Assembly (NCBI RefSeq): GCF_008704205.1
Contig: NZ_VXLC01000014.1
Coordinates: 248,001-312,000, forward strand
Direction of reading: 5' to 3'
DNA length: 64,000 bases
Origin: Nocardia colli
GTDB lineage: Bacteria > Actinomycetota > Actinomycetes > Mycobacteriales > Mycobacteriaceae
Every line of letters begins with the position of its first letter. Position 1 is the stretch's first letter. A program made the translations under genes and the position numbers. The notes under the pieces were generated by a model. It did not search any database and was not told where the DNA came from. It worked only from the letters and a program-made list of their open reading frames with translations. Below, in pieces: positions 44,063-52,331 of this stretch.

Positions 44063-46765
44063 GTGACACATCACCGGTCGCATACGGGCGAGCTTGCCAA
44101 GTTTTCCACCGAGCTGAAGTTCAGCCTGGATCCCTTCCAGCGCACCGCCTGTACGGCACTCGAAGACGGACACAGCGTCCTGGTATGCGCGCCGACCGGA
44201 GCCGGTAAAACCGTCGTCGGCGAGTTCGCCGTGCACTTGGCGCTGGCCGCAGGCGGAAAATGCTTCTACACCACGCCGATCAAGGCGCTGTCGAACCAGA
44301 AGTTCGCCGACCTGACCGAGCGCTACGGGCGCGACAGCGTCGGCCTGCTCACCGGCGACCAGTCGATCAACCCCGGCGCGTCGGTGGTCGTGATGACCAC
44401 CGAGGTGCTGCGCAACATGCTCTACGCGTCCTCGGACGCGTTGCAGGGGCTGTCGTTCGTGGTGATGGACGAGGTGCACTACCTCGCCGACCGGTTCCGC
44501 GGCGCGGTGTGGGAGGAAGTGATCCTGCACCTGCCGCAGGACGTGAAGCTGGTCAGCCTGTCGGCGACGGTCAGCAATGCCGAGGAGTTCGGCGCCTGGA
44601 TGGAAACCGTGCGCGGCGACACCGCCGTGGTGGTGGACGAGACCAGGCCGGTGCCGCTGTGGCAGCACGTGATGGTCGGGCGGCGGATGTTCGACCTGTT
44701 CGACACCGATTCCACCGACCAGAAGGTGCTGGTCGACGAGGATCTGGTCCGGTTCATCCGGCAGCGGGAGGCCGCCGACCGGGCGAACAGCTGGGATCGG
44801 CCGCGGCACGGTCGCGGGGGACCGCGGCGCGACTTCCGGCCGCTGCCGCGACCCGAGGTGCTGGCCAAGCTGGACGAAGAGGGCCTGCTGCCCGCGATCA
44901 CCTTCATCTTCAGTCGCGCGGGATGCGATGGTGCGCTGGCCCAGTGCCTGCGGGCGCGGCTGGATCTGAGCCGGCCGGAGGATCGCGACGAAATCGACGC
45001 GATCATCGAGAAGCACACCGGTGATCTGCCCAAGGCCGATCTGGAGGTGCTCGGCTTCTGGCAGTGGCGCGAGGCGGTGCATCGCGGATTGGCCGCACAT
45101 CACGCGGGGATGCTGCCTGCGTTCCGGCACACCGTCGAGGAACTGTTCGTCAAGGGGCTGGTGCGGGCCGTATTCGCTACGGAGACACTGGCTCTCGGCA
45201 TCAACATGCCCGCGCGGACCGTCGTGCTGGAGCGATTGGTCAAGTACAACGGCGAGTCGCATGCCGAGCTCACCCCCGGTGAGTACACCCAGCTGACCGG
45301 CCGGGCCGGACGTCGCGGCATCGACGTCGAGGGCCACGCGGTGGTGCTGTGGCAGCCGGAGGTCGACACCAGCGCGGTCGCCGGCCTGGCCTCTACCCGG
45401 ACCTATCCGCTGCGCAGTTCGTTCAAGCCGGGCTACAACATGTCGATCAACTTGATCGACCGAATGGGTTCGACCGAATCCCGGGCGCTGCTGGAGCGTT
45501 CGTTCGCGCAGTTCCAGGCCGATCGCTCGGTGGTCGGGCTGGTGCGCGGCATCGAACGCAACGAGGCCCAGCTGCGCAAGCTGCGCAGCCAGCTCGGCGG
45601 CGCCGAAGGTGGCTTCCTGGAATACATTTCGCTGCGCGAGCGGATCAAGCAGCGGGAACGGCAGATCGAGCAGCAGGGCCGCTCGGATCGGCGCGGGGTC
45701 GCGGTCGCCGCGCTGACCGCGTTGCGCCGCGGTGACGTGGTGGCCATCCCGTCCGGCCGGCGCGCCGGGCTCGCGGTCATCCTGGAACCCGATGCGACGC
45801 CGGGGGATCCGCGGCCGCTGGTGCTCACCGAGGACAAGTGGGCCGGCCGGGTTTCGGTGGCCGACTTCCCGGTGCCCGCGGAGACGCTGGGGCACATGCG
45901 GTTGCCGCGCCGGGTCGACCACCGGACCGCGCAGACCCGTCGCGATCTGGCTTCGGCGTTGCGCAGCACCGGAATTTCCGCGCCGGGCCGCCAGCGCCGG
46001 GGCAAGCGGGCTGCCGCGGCCGACGATCGGGAATTGTCCACCTTGCGCCGCAGTCTGCGCTCGCATCCGGCGCACACCCGCGCCGATCGCGAGCAGATGT
46101 CGCGCATCGGCGAGCGCTACAACCGGCTCGAGCGCGAAACCGAGACCATGCGCCAGAAGGTTGCCGCCACCACGAACTCGCTGGCCCGCACCTTCGATCG
46201 GATCGTCGGGCTGCTGGAGGAGCGCGGGTTCGTGCACGAGTCCGAGGTGACCGCCGACGGACGCAGGCTCGCCCGGATCTACTCCGAGAGCGACCTGCTG
46301 GTCGCCGAATGCTTGCGCCAGGGGCTGTGGCGCGGGCTCGGACCGGCCGAATTGGCCGGTGTCGTCTCGATTCTCGTGTTCGAATCCCGCCAGGACGGTG
46401 GATATCTCGGCGTCACCGGCCCGACCGAACCGATCCGGCGGGCCATCGGCGAGACCATCCGGGCCTGGTCCGAACTGCGGACCGACGAGTCGCGGCACAA
46501 GCTGCCGCCGACCAGGGAACCGGACCTCGGCTTCGTCACCGGCGTGCACAAGTGGGCGCGCGGCGACGGGTTGGCCGAGTCGTTGCTCGCCAGCGGCGAT
46601 CAGTCCGCGCCGCTGTCCGCGGGCGATTTCGTGCGCTGGTGCAGGCAGGTGATCGACCTGCTCGATCAGATCCACGGCAGCGCCGACGATCCGGAGGTCG
46701 CATCGACCGCCGCGAAGGCGGTGCGGGCGATCCGGCGGGGTGTCGTCGCGGTGGACGCCGCGTAG
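44063..46765 (+). CDS. helY: Ski2-like superfamily 2 helicase HelY
   Basis: A 900-residue DExH RNA/DNA helicase. Walker A is CAPTGAGKTVVGE (about 42-54), motif II is VVMDEVHYL (DEVH, about 133-141), motif III is LSATVSN, and motif VI is QLTGRAGRRGID. The C-terminal part includes SKI2-like helical domains. Bacterial members are thought to act on RNA; the actual substrate is not known. GTG start two bases after the tatC stop. Confidence 0.93.
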   Translation: MTHHRSHTGELAKFSTELKFSLDPFQRTACTALEDGHSVLVCAPTGAGKTVVGEFAVHLALAAGGKCFYTTPIKALSNQKFADLTERYGRDSVGLLTGDQSINPGASVVVMTTEVLRNMLYASSDALQGLSFVVMDEVHYLADRFRGAVWEEVILHLPQDVKLVSLSATVSNAEEFGAWMETVRGDTAVVVDETRPVPLWQHVMVGRRMFDLFDTDSTDQKVLVDEDLVRFIRQREAADRANSWDRPRHGRGGPRRDFRPLPRPEVLAKLDEEGLLPAITFIFSRAGCDGALAQCLRARLDLSRPEDRDEIDAIIEKHTGDLPKADLEVLGFWQWREAVHRGLAAHHAGMLPAFRHTVEELFVKGLVRAVFATETLALGINMPARTVVLERLVKYNGESHAELTPGEYTQLTGRAGRRGIDVEGHAVVLWQPEVDTSAVAGLASTRTYPLRSSFKPGYNMSINLIDRMGSTESRALLERSFAQFQADRSVVGLVRGIERNEAQLRKLRSQLGGAEGGFLEYISLRERIKQRERQIEQQGRSDRRGVAVAALTALRRGDVVAIPSGRRAGLAVILEPDATPGDPRPLVLTEDKWAGRVSVADFPVPAETLGHMRLPRRVDHRTAQTRRDLASALRSTGISAPGRQRRGKRAAAADDRELSTLRRSLRSHPAHTRADREQMSRIGERYNRLERETETMRQKVAATTNSLARTFDRIVGLLEERGFVHESEVTADGRRLARIYSESDLLVAECLRQGLWRGLGPAELAGVVSILVFESRQDGGYLGVTGPTEPIRRAIGETIRAWSELRTDESRHKLPPTREPDLGFVTGVHKWARGDGLAESLLASGDQSAPLSAGDFVRWCRQVIDLLDQIHGSADDPEVASTAAKAVRAIRRGVVAVDAA

Positions 46766-46883
46766 CGGATTCGATTGTGATTTGATTTCTTTCGCGTACC
46801 GACCGTGGCAGAGGACTCGAGTTATCCGACCGTTCCCACGCGGGGGCTACCGTGTGTACAACGATGCGAGTGGAGGCAACCAG

Positions 46884-47576
46884 ATGAGCGGCCCGTTTGG
46901 ACCCAGCGAACCCGGGGAGGGACGCAACGATCCCACCCAGCAGTGGGGTGGACAGCAGGCACCCGGCGGGACCCCTCAGTGGGGTGGTCAACCGCAGACC
47001 CCGGCGTCGGCGCAGCCGACCCAGCAGTGGGGCGGCGGTGACCAGCAGCCGCCGCAGCAGCCGTGGGGTGGTCAGCCGCAGCAGCCCGCGCAGCCGCAGT
47101 GGGGGCAGCAGCCCGCGCCGCAGTGGGGGCAGCAGCCCAGCCAGCCGAGCCAGCCGCAGTGGGGTCAGGCCCAGCAGCCGCAGGATTGGCAGCAGGGTCA
47201 GCAGCCGCAGTGGGGGCAGCAGCCGCAGTGGGGCGGGCAGCAGCAAGCGCCGCAGCAGGGTGGCGGCAAAGGAAAAGGCCTGCTCATCGGCCTGGTCGTG
47301 CTGGCCCTCGTGGTCATCGGCGCCGTCCTCGCCCTCGTGCTCCTGCTGACTTCCAAGGACAAGCTGGACCAGTCCGCCGTCCAGGACGGCGTCAAGAAGG
47401 TCCTCACCGACTCCTACGGCATCCAGGATGTCAGCGACGTCTCCTGCCCGTCCGGCCAGGAAGTCAAGGTCGACGCGACCTTCGACTGCAACCTCAAGGT
47501 CAGCGGCGAAGCCAAGAAGGTGACCATCAAGATCACCCGCGATGACGGCACCTACGAGGTCGGCCGCCCGAACTAG
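46884..47576 (+). CDS. DUF4333 membrane-anchored protein with Q/W/P-rich domain
   Basis: A 230-residue protein. Residues 1-125 are low-complexity, with repeats of the kind QPQWGQQ, in the cytosol. Then comes one membrane helix (LLIGLVVLALVVIGAVLALV) and an exported DUF4333 domain with two cysteines (DVSCPSGQEVKVDATFDCNL). TGGAGG stands before the ATG at 46884. The function of DUF4333 is unknown. The W/Q/P repeat could form weak multivalent contacts; this is inference. Confidence 0.82.
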   Translation: MSGPFGPSEPGEGRNDPTQQWGGQQAPGGTPQWGGQPQTPASAQPTQQWGGGDQQPPQQPWGGQPQQPAQPQWGQQPAPQWGQQPSQPSQPQWGQAQQPQDWQQGQQPQWGQQPQWGGQQQAPQQGGGKGKGLLIGLVVLALVVIGAVLALVLLLTSKDKLDQSAVQDGVKKVLTDSYGIQDVSDVSCPSGQEVKVDATFDCNLKVSGEAKKVTIKITRDDGTYEVGRPN

Positions 47577-47599
47577 CCCCAGGCCTCGCTCGAACACTC

Positions 47600-47634
47600 C
47601 GGTCGGCCCACCTAGGTGGGCCGACCGTTGTTTT
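47600..47634 (+). terminator. Strong intrinsic terminator
   Basis: A perfect 13-bp stem (CGGTCGGCCCACC) with a two-base centre is followed by TTGTTTT. It ends the helY-DUF4333 side. Confidence 0.9.
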
Positions 47635-47673
47635 ACCCGCGCGCCTGCCGCAGGACTCGCGCGCGGCGACGCT

Positions 47674-47761
47674 GCGCACGAGTCGTCTTGCCGCGCATGG
47701 AATTGCTGGCAATTTCAGCCGCGGCACGGCATTTTGGCCGCTGCCCGCGAAAAGGTGCGCG
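47674..47761 (+). repeat. Diverged copy of the 78-bp dispersed repeat
   Basis: GCGCACGAGTCGT, CCGCGCATGG, AATTGCTGGCAATTT and GCGAAAAGGTGCGCG line up in order with the copies at 2093-2269, with about ten extra bases in the middle. It ends four bases before the exonuclease stop codon. Confidence 0.6.
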
Positions 47762-47764
47762 GGG

Positions 47765-48736
47765 TCAGGCGGTGCGCGTGGCGAGGGCCTTGATGAGGCG
47801 GGTGATGGGGCTTTCCGCGTTGTAGGCGGTGGCCAGTTCGCGGAGGCGGTCTTCGTCCGCGGGGGTGGTGGGGAGTGTGTCGGGGCGGGAGAGTTTCACG
47901 TCGGCGTCGCAGACCACCCGGACGACCGGAGCCGCGGCCTTCAAATACTCTTCTGCCGCACGGAGTTTCGCGCGGATGCCCTGGGCTAGGTCGGCCTCGG
48001 GGTCTTCGACGGCGGCGACAAGTGCTTCCAGGGAACCGAATCGGGTGATCAGCAGCGACGCGGACTTCTCGCCGATGCCCGCGACACCGGGCAGGCCGTC
48101 GGAGGCGTCGCCGCGGAGGGTGGCGAGGTCGGCGTAGGCGCGGCCCGCATTCTCCAGCGGCACACCGTATTTGGCAGACACCTCGGCCGGGCCGAACAGC
48201 TCGGCCTTGGCCAGTCCGCGGCCCGCGTAGAGCACGCGCACCGGCGGCTCGGGGGTATCGCGGACGAGTTGCAGCAGATCGCGATCGCCGCTGACGACCA
48301 CCACTTCGTCGGTGCTCTCCCGGGTGGCGAGCGTGCCGAGCACGTCGTCGGCCTCCAGTCCGTCCGCGCCGCCGGTCGCGATCCCGGCCGCCTCGAGCAC
48401 CTCGAGGATCATGTCGACCTGCGGGGTCAGCGTGTCCGGCACCGTCTCGGCACCCGGTCCGGCATCCGCGGAGGTGTCGAGCCGGTGCGCCTTGTACGAC
48501 GGCACCAGTTCGACCCGGAAATCCGGCCGCCAGTTCAGATCGAGGCACACCACCAGCCGGCTCGGCGAATGCTTGGTGATCAGCGACGCGACCATGTCGG
48601 TGAACCCGCGCAGCGCGTTCACCGACCGCCCGTCCGGCGCGGTGATCTTCTCGGGGATCGCGTGGAAGGCACGGAACCACAGACTCGCCCCGTCGAGGAG
48701 CAACAGCGGTCCACCGGAAGTCGCAGCAGAAGTCAC
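47765..48736 (-). CDS. 5'-3' exonuclease (FEN/PolA N-domain family)
   Basis: A 323-residue structure-specific nuclease. LLLLDGASLWFRAFHAIP, DGLEADDVLGTLA and VVSGDRDLLQLV carry the acidic metal ligands. LRGDASDGLPGVAGIGEKSA is the helix-3-turn-helix that grips DNA. It corresponds to Rv2090 by neighbourhood and is a stand-alone paralogue of the PolA N-terminal domain, possibly for RNA-primer or flap removal. Confidence 0.9.
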   Translation of the reverse strand: MTSAATSGGPLLLLDGASLWFRAFHAIPEKITAPDGRSVNALRGFTDMVASLITKHSPSRLVVCLDLNWRPDFRVELVPSYKAHRLDTSADAGPGAETVPDTLTPQVDMILEVLEAAGIATGGADGLEADDVLGTLATRESTDEVVVVSGDRDLLQLVRDTPEPPVRVLYAGRGLAKAELFGPAEVSAKYGVPLENAGRAYADLATLRGDASDGLPGVAGIGEKSASLLITRFGSLEALVAAVEDPEADLAQGIRAKLRAAEEYLKAAAPVVRVVCDADVKLSRPDTLPTTPADEDRLRELATAYNAESPITRLIKALATRTA

Positions 48737-48904
48737 GGGCTGAGGCTACCTCCCGGCTCCGACAAACCCCGGACGATCTGCCCGAGGAGGGCGAGCCGTG
48801 GTGCGCACAGCTCGCGGCCGCCGCAGCAGCGCGGTGGGCGAAGACGGTGCGGATCTGCGAAGCGAAGTGGGGGCACTCGGGTTCGTCCGAGCGGGTCGGA
48901 CAGG

Positions 48905-48910
48905 TAACGT
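48905..48910 (+). promoter_or_regulatory. Leaderless promoter of the M24 peptidase, -10 box
   Basis: TAACGT ends seven bases before the ATG at 48918. Confidence 0.6.
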
Positions 48911-48917
48911 CGGACGA

Positions 48918-50045
48918 ATGAGCTCGCATACGGATTCCAGGTTCGCGGCGGACATTTACGGGGAGCGATTGGAACGGGCGGTGCAGCTGATGCGGGCCGC
49001 CCATCTGGACGCCCTGTTGATCACTCCGGGCCCGGATCTGCGCTATCTGATCGGGTCCGCCGCCGAGTCCTTCGAGCGGTTGACCTGCCTGGTTATCCCC
49101 GCCGACGGCGCGACGCCGTCGGTCGTCATCCCGAAGCTGGAGCTGGCCTCGCTGGCGGGTTCCGCGGCCGGTGAACTCGGCCTGCAGGTTCTGGACTGGG
49201 TCGACGGCGTCGATCCGTACGGCGTGGTGAAGTCCGCGCTGCACGTCGGCTCGCGCGTGGCCGTCGCCGACGCGATGCCCGCTCTGCACCTGATCCCGCT
49301 GGCCGAGTCGTTCACCGGTCTGCCCGCCTCCGCCACCCCCGTGCTGCGCGAGTTGCGCATGATCAAGGACGCCGCCGAGATCGACGCGCTGCGCCGGGCC
49401 GGCGCCGCGATCGACCGGGTGCACGCGCGGATGAGCGAGTTCCTCCAGGTCGGTCGCACCGAGGCCGAGGTCGGCGCGGACATCGCCGCCGCCATCGTCG
49501 AGGAGGGTCACACCGAGGCCGCGTTCGTCATCGTCGGCAGCGGCCCGCACGGCGCCGACCCGCACCACCACGACTCCGAGCGGCGGATCGAATCCGGCGA
49601 CATCGTCGTCATCGACATCGGCGGACCGGTCAACCCCGGTTATTACTCCGACTCGACCCGCACCTACGCCCTCGGCGAGCCCGACCCGAAGCGGGCCGCC
49701 CGGTTCGCCGTGCTGGAGCAGGCCCAGGCCGCGTCGGTGGCCGCCGTCCGCCCCGGCGTCACCGCCGAGTCCGTCGACGCCGCCGCCCGAAACGTGTTGA
49801 AGGAGGCCGGTTTAGGCGAGGCCTTCGTGCACCGCACCGGACACGGCATCGGCCTGTCGGTGCACGAGGAGCCCTACATCGTCGAGGGCAACGACCTCGT
49901 CCTGCAACAGGGCATGGCGTTCAGCATCGAGCCCGGCATCTACTTCCGCGGCGACTGGGGCGCCCGCATCGAAGACATCGTCGTGGTCACCGAGGACGGA
50001 TGTGAATCCATGAACCAGCGGCCGCACGGGCTGACGGTCCTGTAA
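48918..50045 (+). CDS. M24-family Xaa-Pro peptidase
   Basis: A 375-residue creatinase/prolidase-fold peptidase. Five metal ligands are in place: Asp in VVIDIGGP, Asp in YYSDSTRTY, His in RTGHGIGLSVHEEP, Glu in FSIEPGIY and Glu in ARIEDIVVVT. The N-terminal domain (about 1-130) is the non-catalytic half. It corresponds to Rv2089c (PepE) by position. It likely cleaves dipeptides or N-terminal residues before proline in the cytosol. Confidence 0.92.
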   Translation: MSSHTDSRFAADIYGERLERAVQLMRAAHLDALLITPGPDLRYLIGSAAESFERLTCLVIPADGATPSVVIPKLELASLAGSAAGELGLQVLDWVDGVDPYGVVKSALHVGSRVAVADAMPALHLIPLAESFTGLPASATPVLRELRMIKDAAEIDALRRAGAAIDRVHARMSEFLQVGRTEAEVGADIAAAIVEEGHTEAAFVIVGSGPHGADPHHHDSERRIESGDIVVIDIGGPVNPGYYSDSTRTYALGEPDPKRAARFAVLEQAQAASVAAVRPGVTAESVDAAARNVLKEAGLGEAFVHRTGHGIGLSVHEEPYIVEGNDLVLQQGMAFSIEPGIYFRGDWGARIEDIVVVTEDGCESMNQRPHGLTVL

Positions 50046-50058
50046 GCCGAACCCGGAA

Positions 50059-50091
50059 ACGCGCTCGCTCGAGTCCGAGCGGGCGCGTTTT
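50059..50091 (+). terminator. Terminator of the M24 peptidase gene
   Basis: A 13-bp stem (ACGCGCTCGCTCG, one G-T pair) with a four-base loop ends in TTTT. Confidence 0.75.
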
Positions 50092-50096
50092 CGCGT

Positions 50097-50531
50097 CTAC
50101 TGCGGTTGAGCTGAGCCGTTGTCGGCCGGTGGCGCATTCAGGGTGGAGCTGGACAGGATCCGCTGGACCTGGATCGCGATGACCACCCGGGTCGGGTTCT
50201 CGCGGGGAACCCGGTAGCGCCCCGCGTAGCGCTCGACCGCCTCGGCGACGGAATCCGGATCATCGAGCACGGTGGCCGGTCCTTCGAGCGTGAGCCACCG
50301 CCGCCCCTCGACCTGACTGACAGCGGCATAACCACCTCGGCGCACATTGCGCACCTTCGTCGATCCGCCATCGGTGATCACCCGCGCAATCCCGGCCTCC
50401 GGATCCCACGTGAACCCCACCGCCACAACATGCGGTGTCCCATTGGCGCGCAACGTAGTCAACGTCGCAAGGTGCCGCTCGGTCACGAACTCGAGCGCAC
50501 CGGTCGAAAGCTCCACGATCTGCGTCGGCAT
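50097..50531 (-). CDS. F420-dependent split-barrel oxidoreductase (Rv2074-like)
   Basis: A 144-residue PPOX/FDOR-B protein. FVTERHLATLTTLRANGTPH begins the barrel, and STKVRNVRRGGYAAVS holds the residues that bind the cofactor phosphate. The place beside a DprE2-like SDR and cobL equals that of Rv2074, an F420H2-dependent biliverdin reductase, so a similar activity is inferred. The ATG at 50531 is chosen; the longer frame adds unrelated residues. Confidence 0.85.
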   Translation of the reverse strand: MPTQIVELSTGALEFVTERHLATLTTLRANGTPHVVAVGFTWDPEAGIARVITDGGSTKVRNVRRGGYAAVSQVEGRRWLTLEGPATVLDDPDSVAEAVERYAGRYRVPRENPTRVVIAIQVQRILSSSTLNAPPADNGSAQPQ

Positions 50532-50624
50532 CCCCCGACCGTAGCGGTTGCCCGTTGCACACCCACAGGGACGCCGCGCCCGCCGCACCGGACGCCCCTG
50601 TATGGGCGGCAAATGTCGAACGAG

Positions 50625-51470
50625 TGGGACACCACGGTGGCAACGCCCGAGGATCCCGCAACGGTGTCCCGCTCGCTGAGTCGCGGCGTGCTCAACGGGA
50701 CTTCACGGTGGTCGCACTCGCGTTTTGGCCCGGTGGTGTCCCGCTCGGTAAGTCGTGGTGTGGTCAAAGGGACTTCATCGTGGTTGCACTCGCGAAATGG
50801 CGCGGTGGTGTCCCGTTGGATCGCAGCGGTGGTTGCACTCGGGCGCAACGACTCCGGTCGCGGTGCCGCTTGTCGAGTCGGGAATGAGTGGCCCACGACA
50901 GTGACAAAGTGCGGGTGTCTCGCGGTGGCGTCCCGCTCGCTGAGTCGTGGCGCGTGCAACGGGACTTCACGATGGTGGCGCCTGGGGAATGGCTCGGTGA
51001 TGGCCCACTCGGTGAATCGCGGCGTGCTCAACGGGACTTCACGGTGGTCGCACTCGCGATTTGGCTCGGTGGTGATCCAGTCGGCAGGGGACGGCGGTTG
51101 AACTCGGAAGCGATGACTCCCGTCTCGCTTGGTCGCGGCCGTTCTCGGTGCCGCCAGTCGGATCGGGAACGAGTGCCCACCGTGGCGGTAGAACGCGGGA
51201 GGTCCCGCTGTGGAGTCCCACTCGGTGAGCCGCGGTGTGGCTAACGGGACTTCACGGTGGTCGCACTCGTGTTTCGGCCCGGTATTGTCCCGTTCGGTGA
51301 ATCGGGGCGTGGCCAACGGGGCTTCACGGTGGTCGTGCTCATGGTTTGGCTCTGTGGTGACCCGCTTGGTGAATCGTGGCGTGGTCATTGGGGCCTTCAC
51401 GGAGGGTGCACTCGGGTAGGGGGCGGTGGGGTCCCGTTGGGCGTGGGGTGTGGTGGGTGGGCGGGGGTGG
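50625..51470 (+). repeat. 72-bp minisatellite array
   Basis: This 956-base gap between divergent genes (50532-51487) holds no gene. A block GGGACTTCACGGTGGTCGCA or a close variant starts at 50697, 50769, 50961, 51033, 51246, 51318 and 51391, with a period of 72 bases within each cluster. Units also share TGTCCCGCTCGGTGAGTCG. Diverged or deleted units lie between clusters. CAACGGGAC and GTCCCGTT make inverted arms. Because 72 is divisible by three, long frames stay open on both strands with 24-residue repeats; these are probably not proteins. Confidence 0.85.
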
Positions 51471-51487
51471 AATGACAGACTTAGGGC

Positions 51488-52243
51488 ATGGGATTGCGCG
51501 GGATTGCGGAGGGGACGGTGCTGCTGCTCGGCGGGCGCAGCGAAATCGGGCTCGAGGTGGCGCGGCGGCTGGCGCCGGGGCAGGTGGTCATCCTCGCGGC
51601 GCGGCGTAGCGGGGACCTGAGCGAGCAGGTCGCGGCGTTGACCGAGGGCGGCGCGGCGGCCGTGCACTGCGTGGAGTTCGACGCCGACGACACCGCCGCC
51701 CATCCGGCCTTCCTGGAGAAGATCGCGTCCGAATACGGGCAGATCGGCGTGGCCGTGCTCGCGTTCGGCGTGCTCGGCGATCAGGCGCGGGCCGAACAGG
51801 ACCCGGCGCACGCGATCGCCGTGGTGCAGACCGACTACGTAGCCCAGGTCAGCGTGCTCACCACCCTCGCGAATCTCCTTCGCGCGCAAGGAGAAGGACA
51901 GCTCGTCGTCTTCAGCTCGGTCGCCGGCGTGCGCGTCCGCCGAGCCAACTACGTCTACGGATCGGCGAAGGCCGGCCTCGACGGTTTCGCCAGCGGACTC
52001 GCGGATGCGTTGTACGGCACCGGCGTTCATCTCCTCCTGGTGCGCACCGGCTTCGTCATCGGCCGGATGACCGAGGGCATGGACCCGGCCCCGTTCTCCA
52101 GCACACCGGACCAAGTCGCCGCCGCCGTGGTCAAGGGACTGCACAAGCGCGCCGGAGTCGTCTGGACGCCCCGCATCCTCCGCCCGGTGTTCTTCGGCAT
52201 GCGTCTACTGCCCCAAGCGATCTGGCGCCGGATGCCCCGGTGA
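51488..52243 (+). CDS. DprE2-like short-chain dehydrogenase
   Basis: A 251-residue SDR. The nucleotide site is LLLGGRSEIGLEVARRL (GGxSxIG form seen in DprE2), with VVFSSVAGVRVRRANYVYGS carrying the catalytic Ser and Tyr, and Lys in GSAKAGLDGF. DprE2 makes decaprenylphosphoryl arabinose for the cell wall; this gene is at the Rv2073c position beside cobL, so it is a paralogue rather than the dprE1-linked copy. The 72-bp array ends close upstream, leaving little room for a promoter. Confidence 0.85.
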   Translation: MGLRGIAEGTVLLLGGRSEIGLEVARRLAPGQVVILAARRSGDLSEQVAALTEGGAAAVHCVEFDADDTAAHPAFLEKIASEYGQIGVAVLAFGVLGDQARAEQDPAHAIAVVQTDYVAQVSVLTTLANLLRAQGEGQLVVFSSVAGVRVRRANYVYGSAKAGLDGFASGLADALYGTGVHLLLVRTGFVIGRMTEGMDPAPFSSTPDQVAAAVVKGLHKRAGVVWTPRILRPVFFGMRLLPQAIWRRMPR

Positions 52244-52331
52244 GTGTCCGGCCGGGAGGTTCGGGCCGGGCAGGGCGCGAGTCTGCGCCGATGAACGGTG
52301 GGGCGCTGGACGCGCTCCGAGGTGGGTCGCG

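Noticed and set aside
50430..51101. A 223-codon plus-strand frame through the minisatellite
   Set aside because: It is open because the 72-bp unit is a multiple of three. It has no ribosome site and no family, and the minus strand is open too.
50483..52144. A 553-codon minus-strand frame with 24-residue repeats
   Set aside because: It overlaps the DprE2-like gene in antisense and crosses the repeat array. The repeat explains the open frame.
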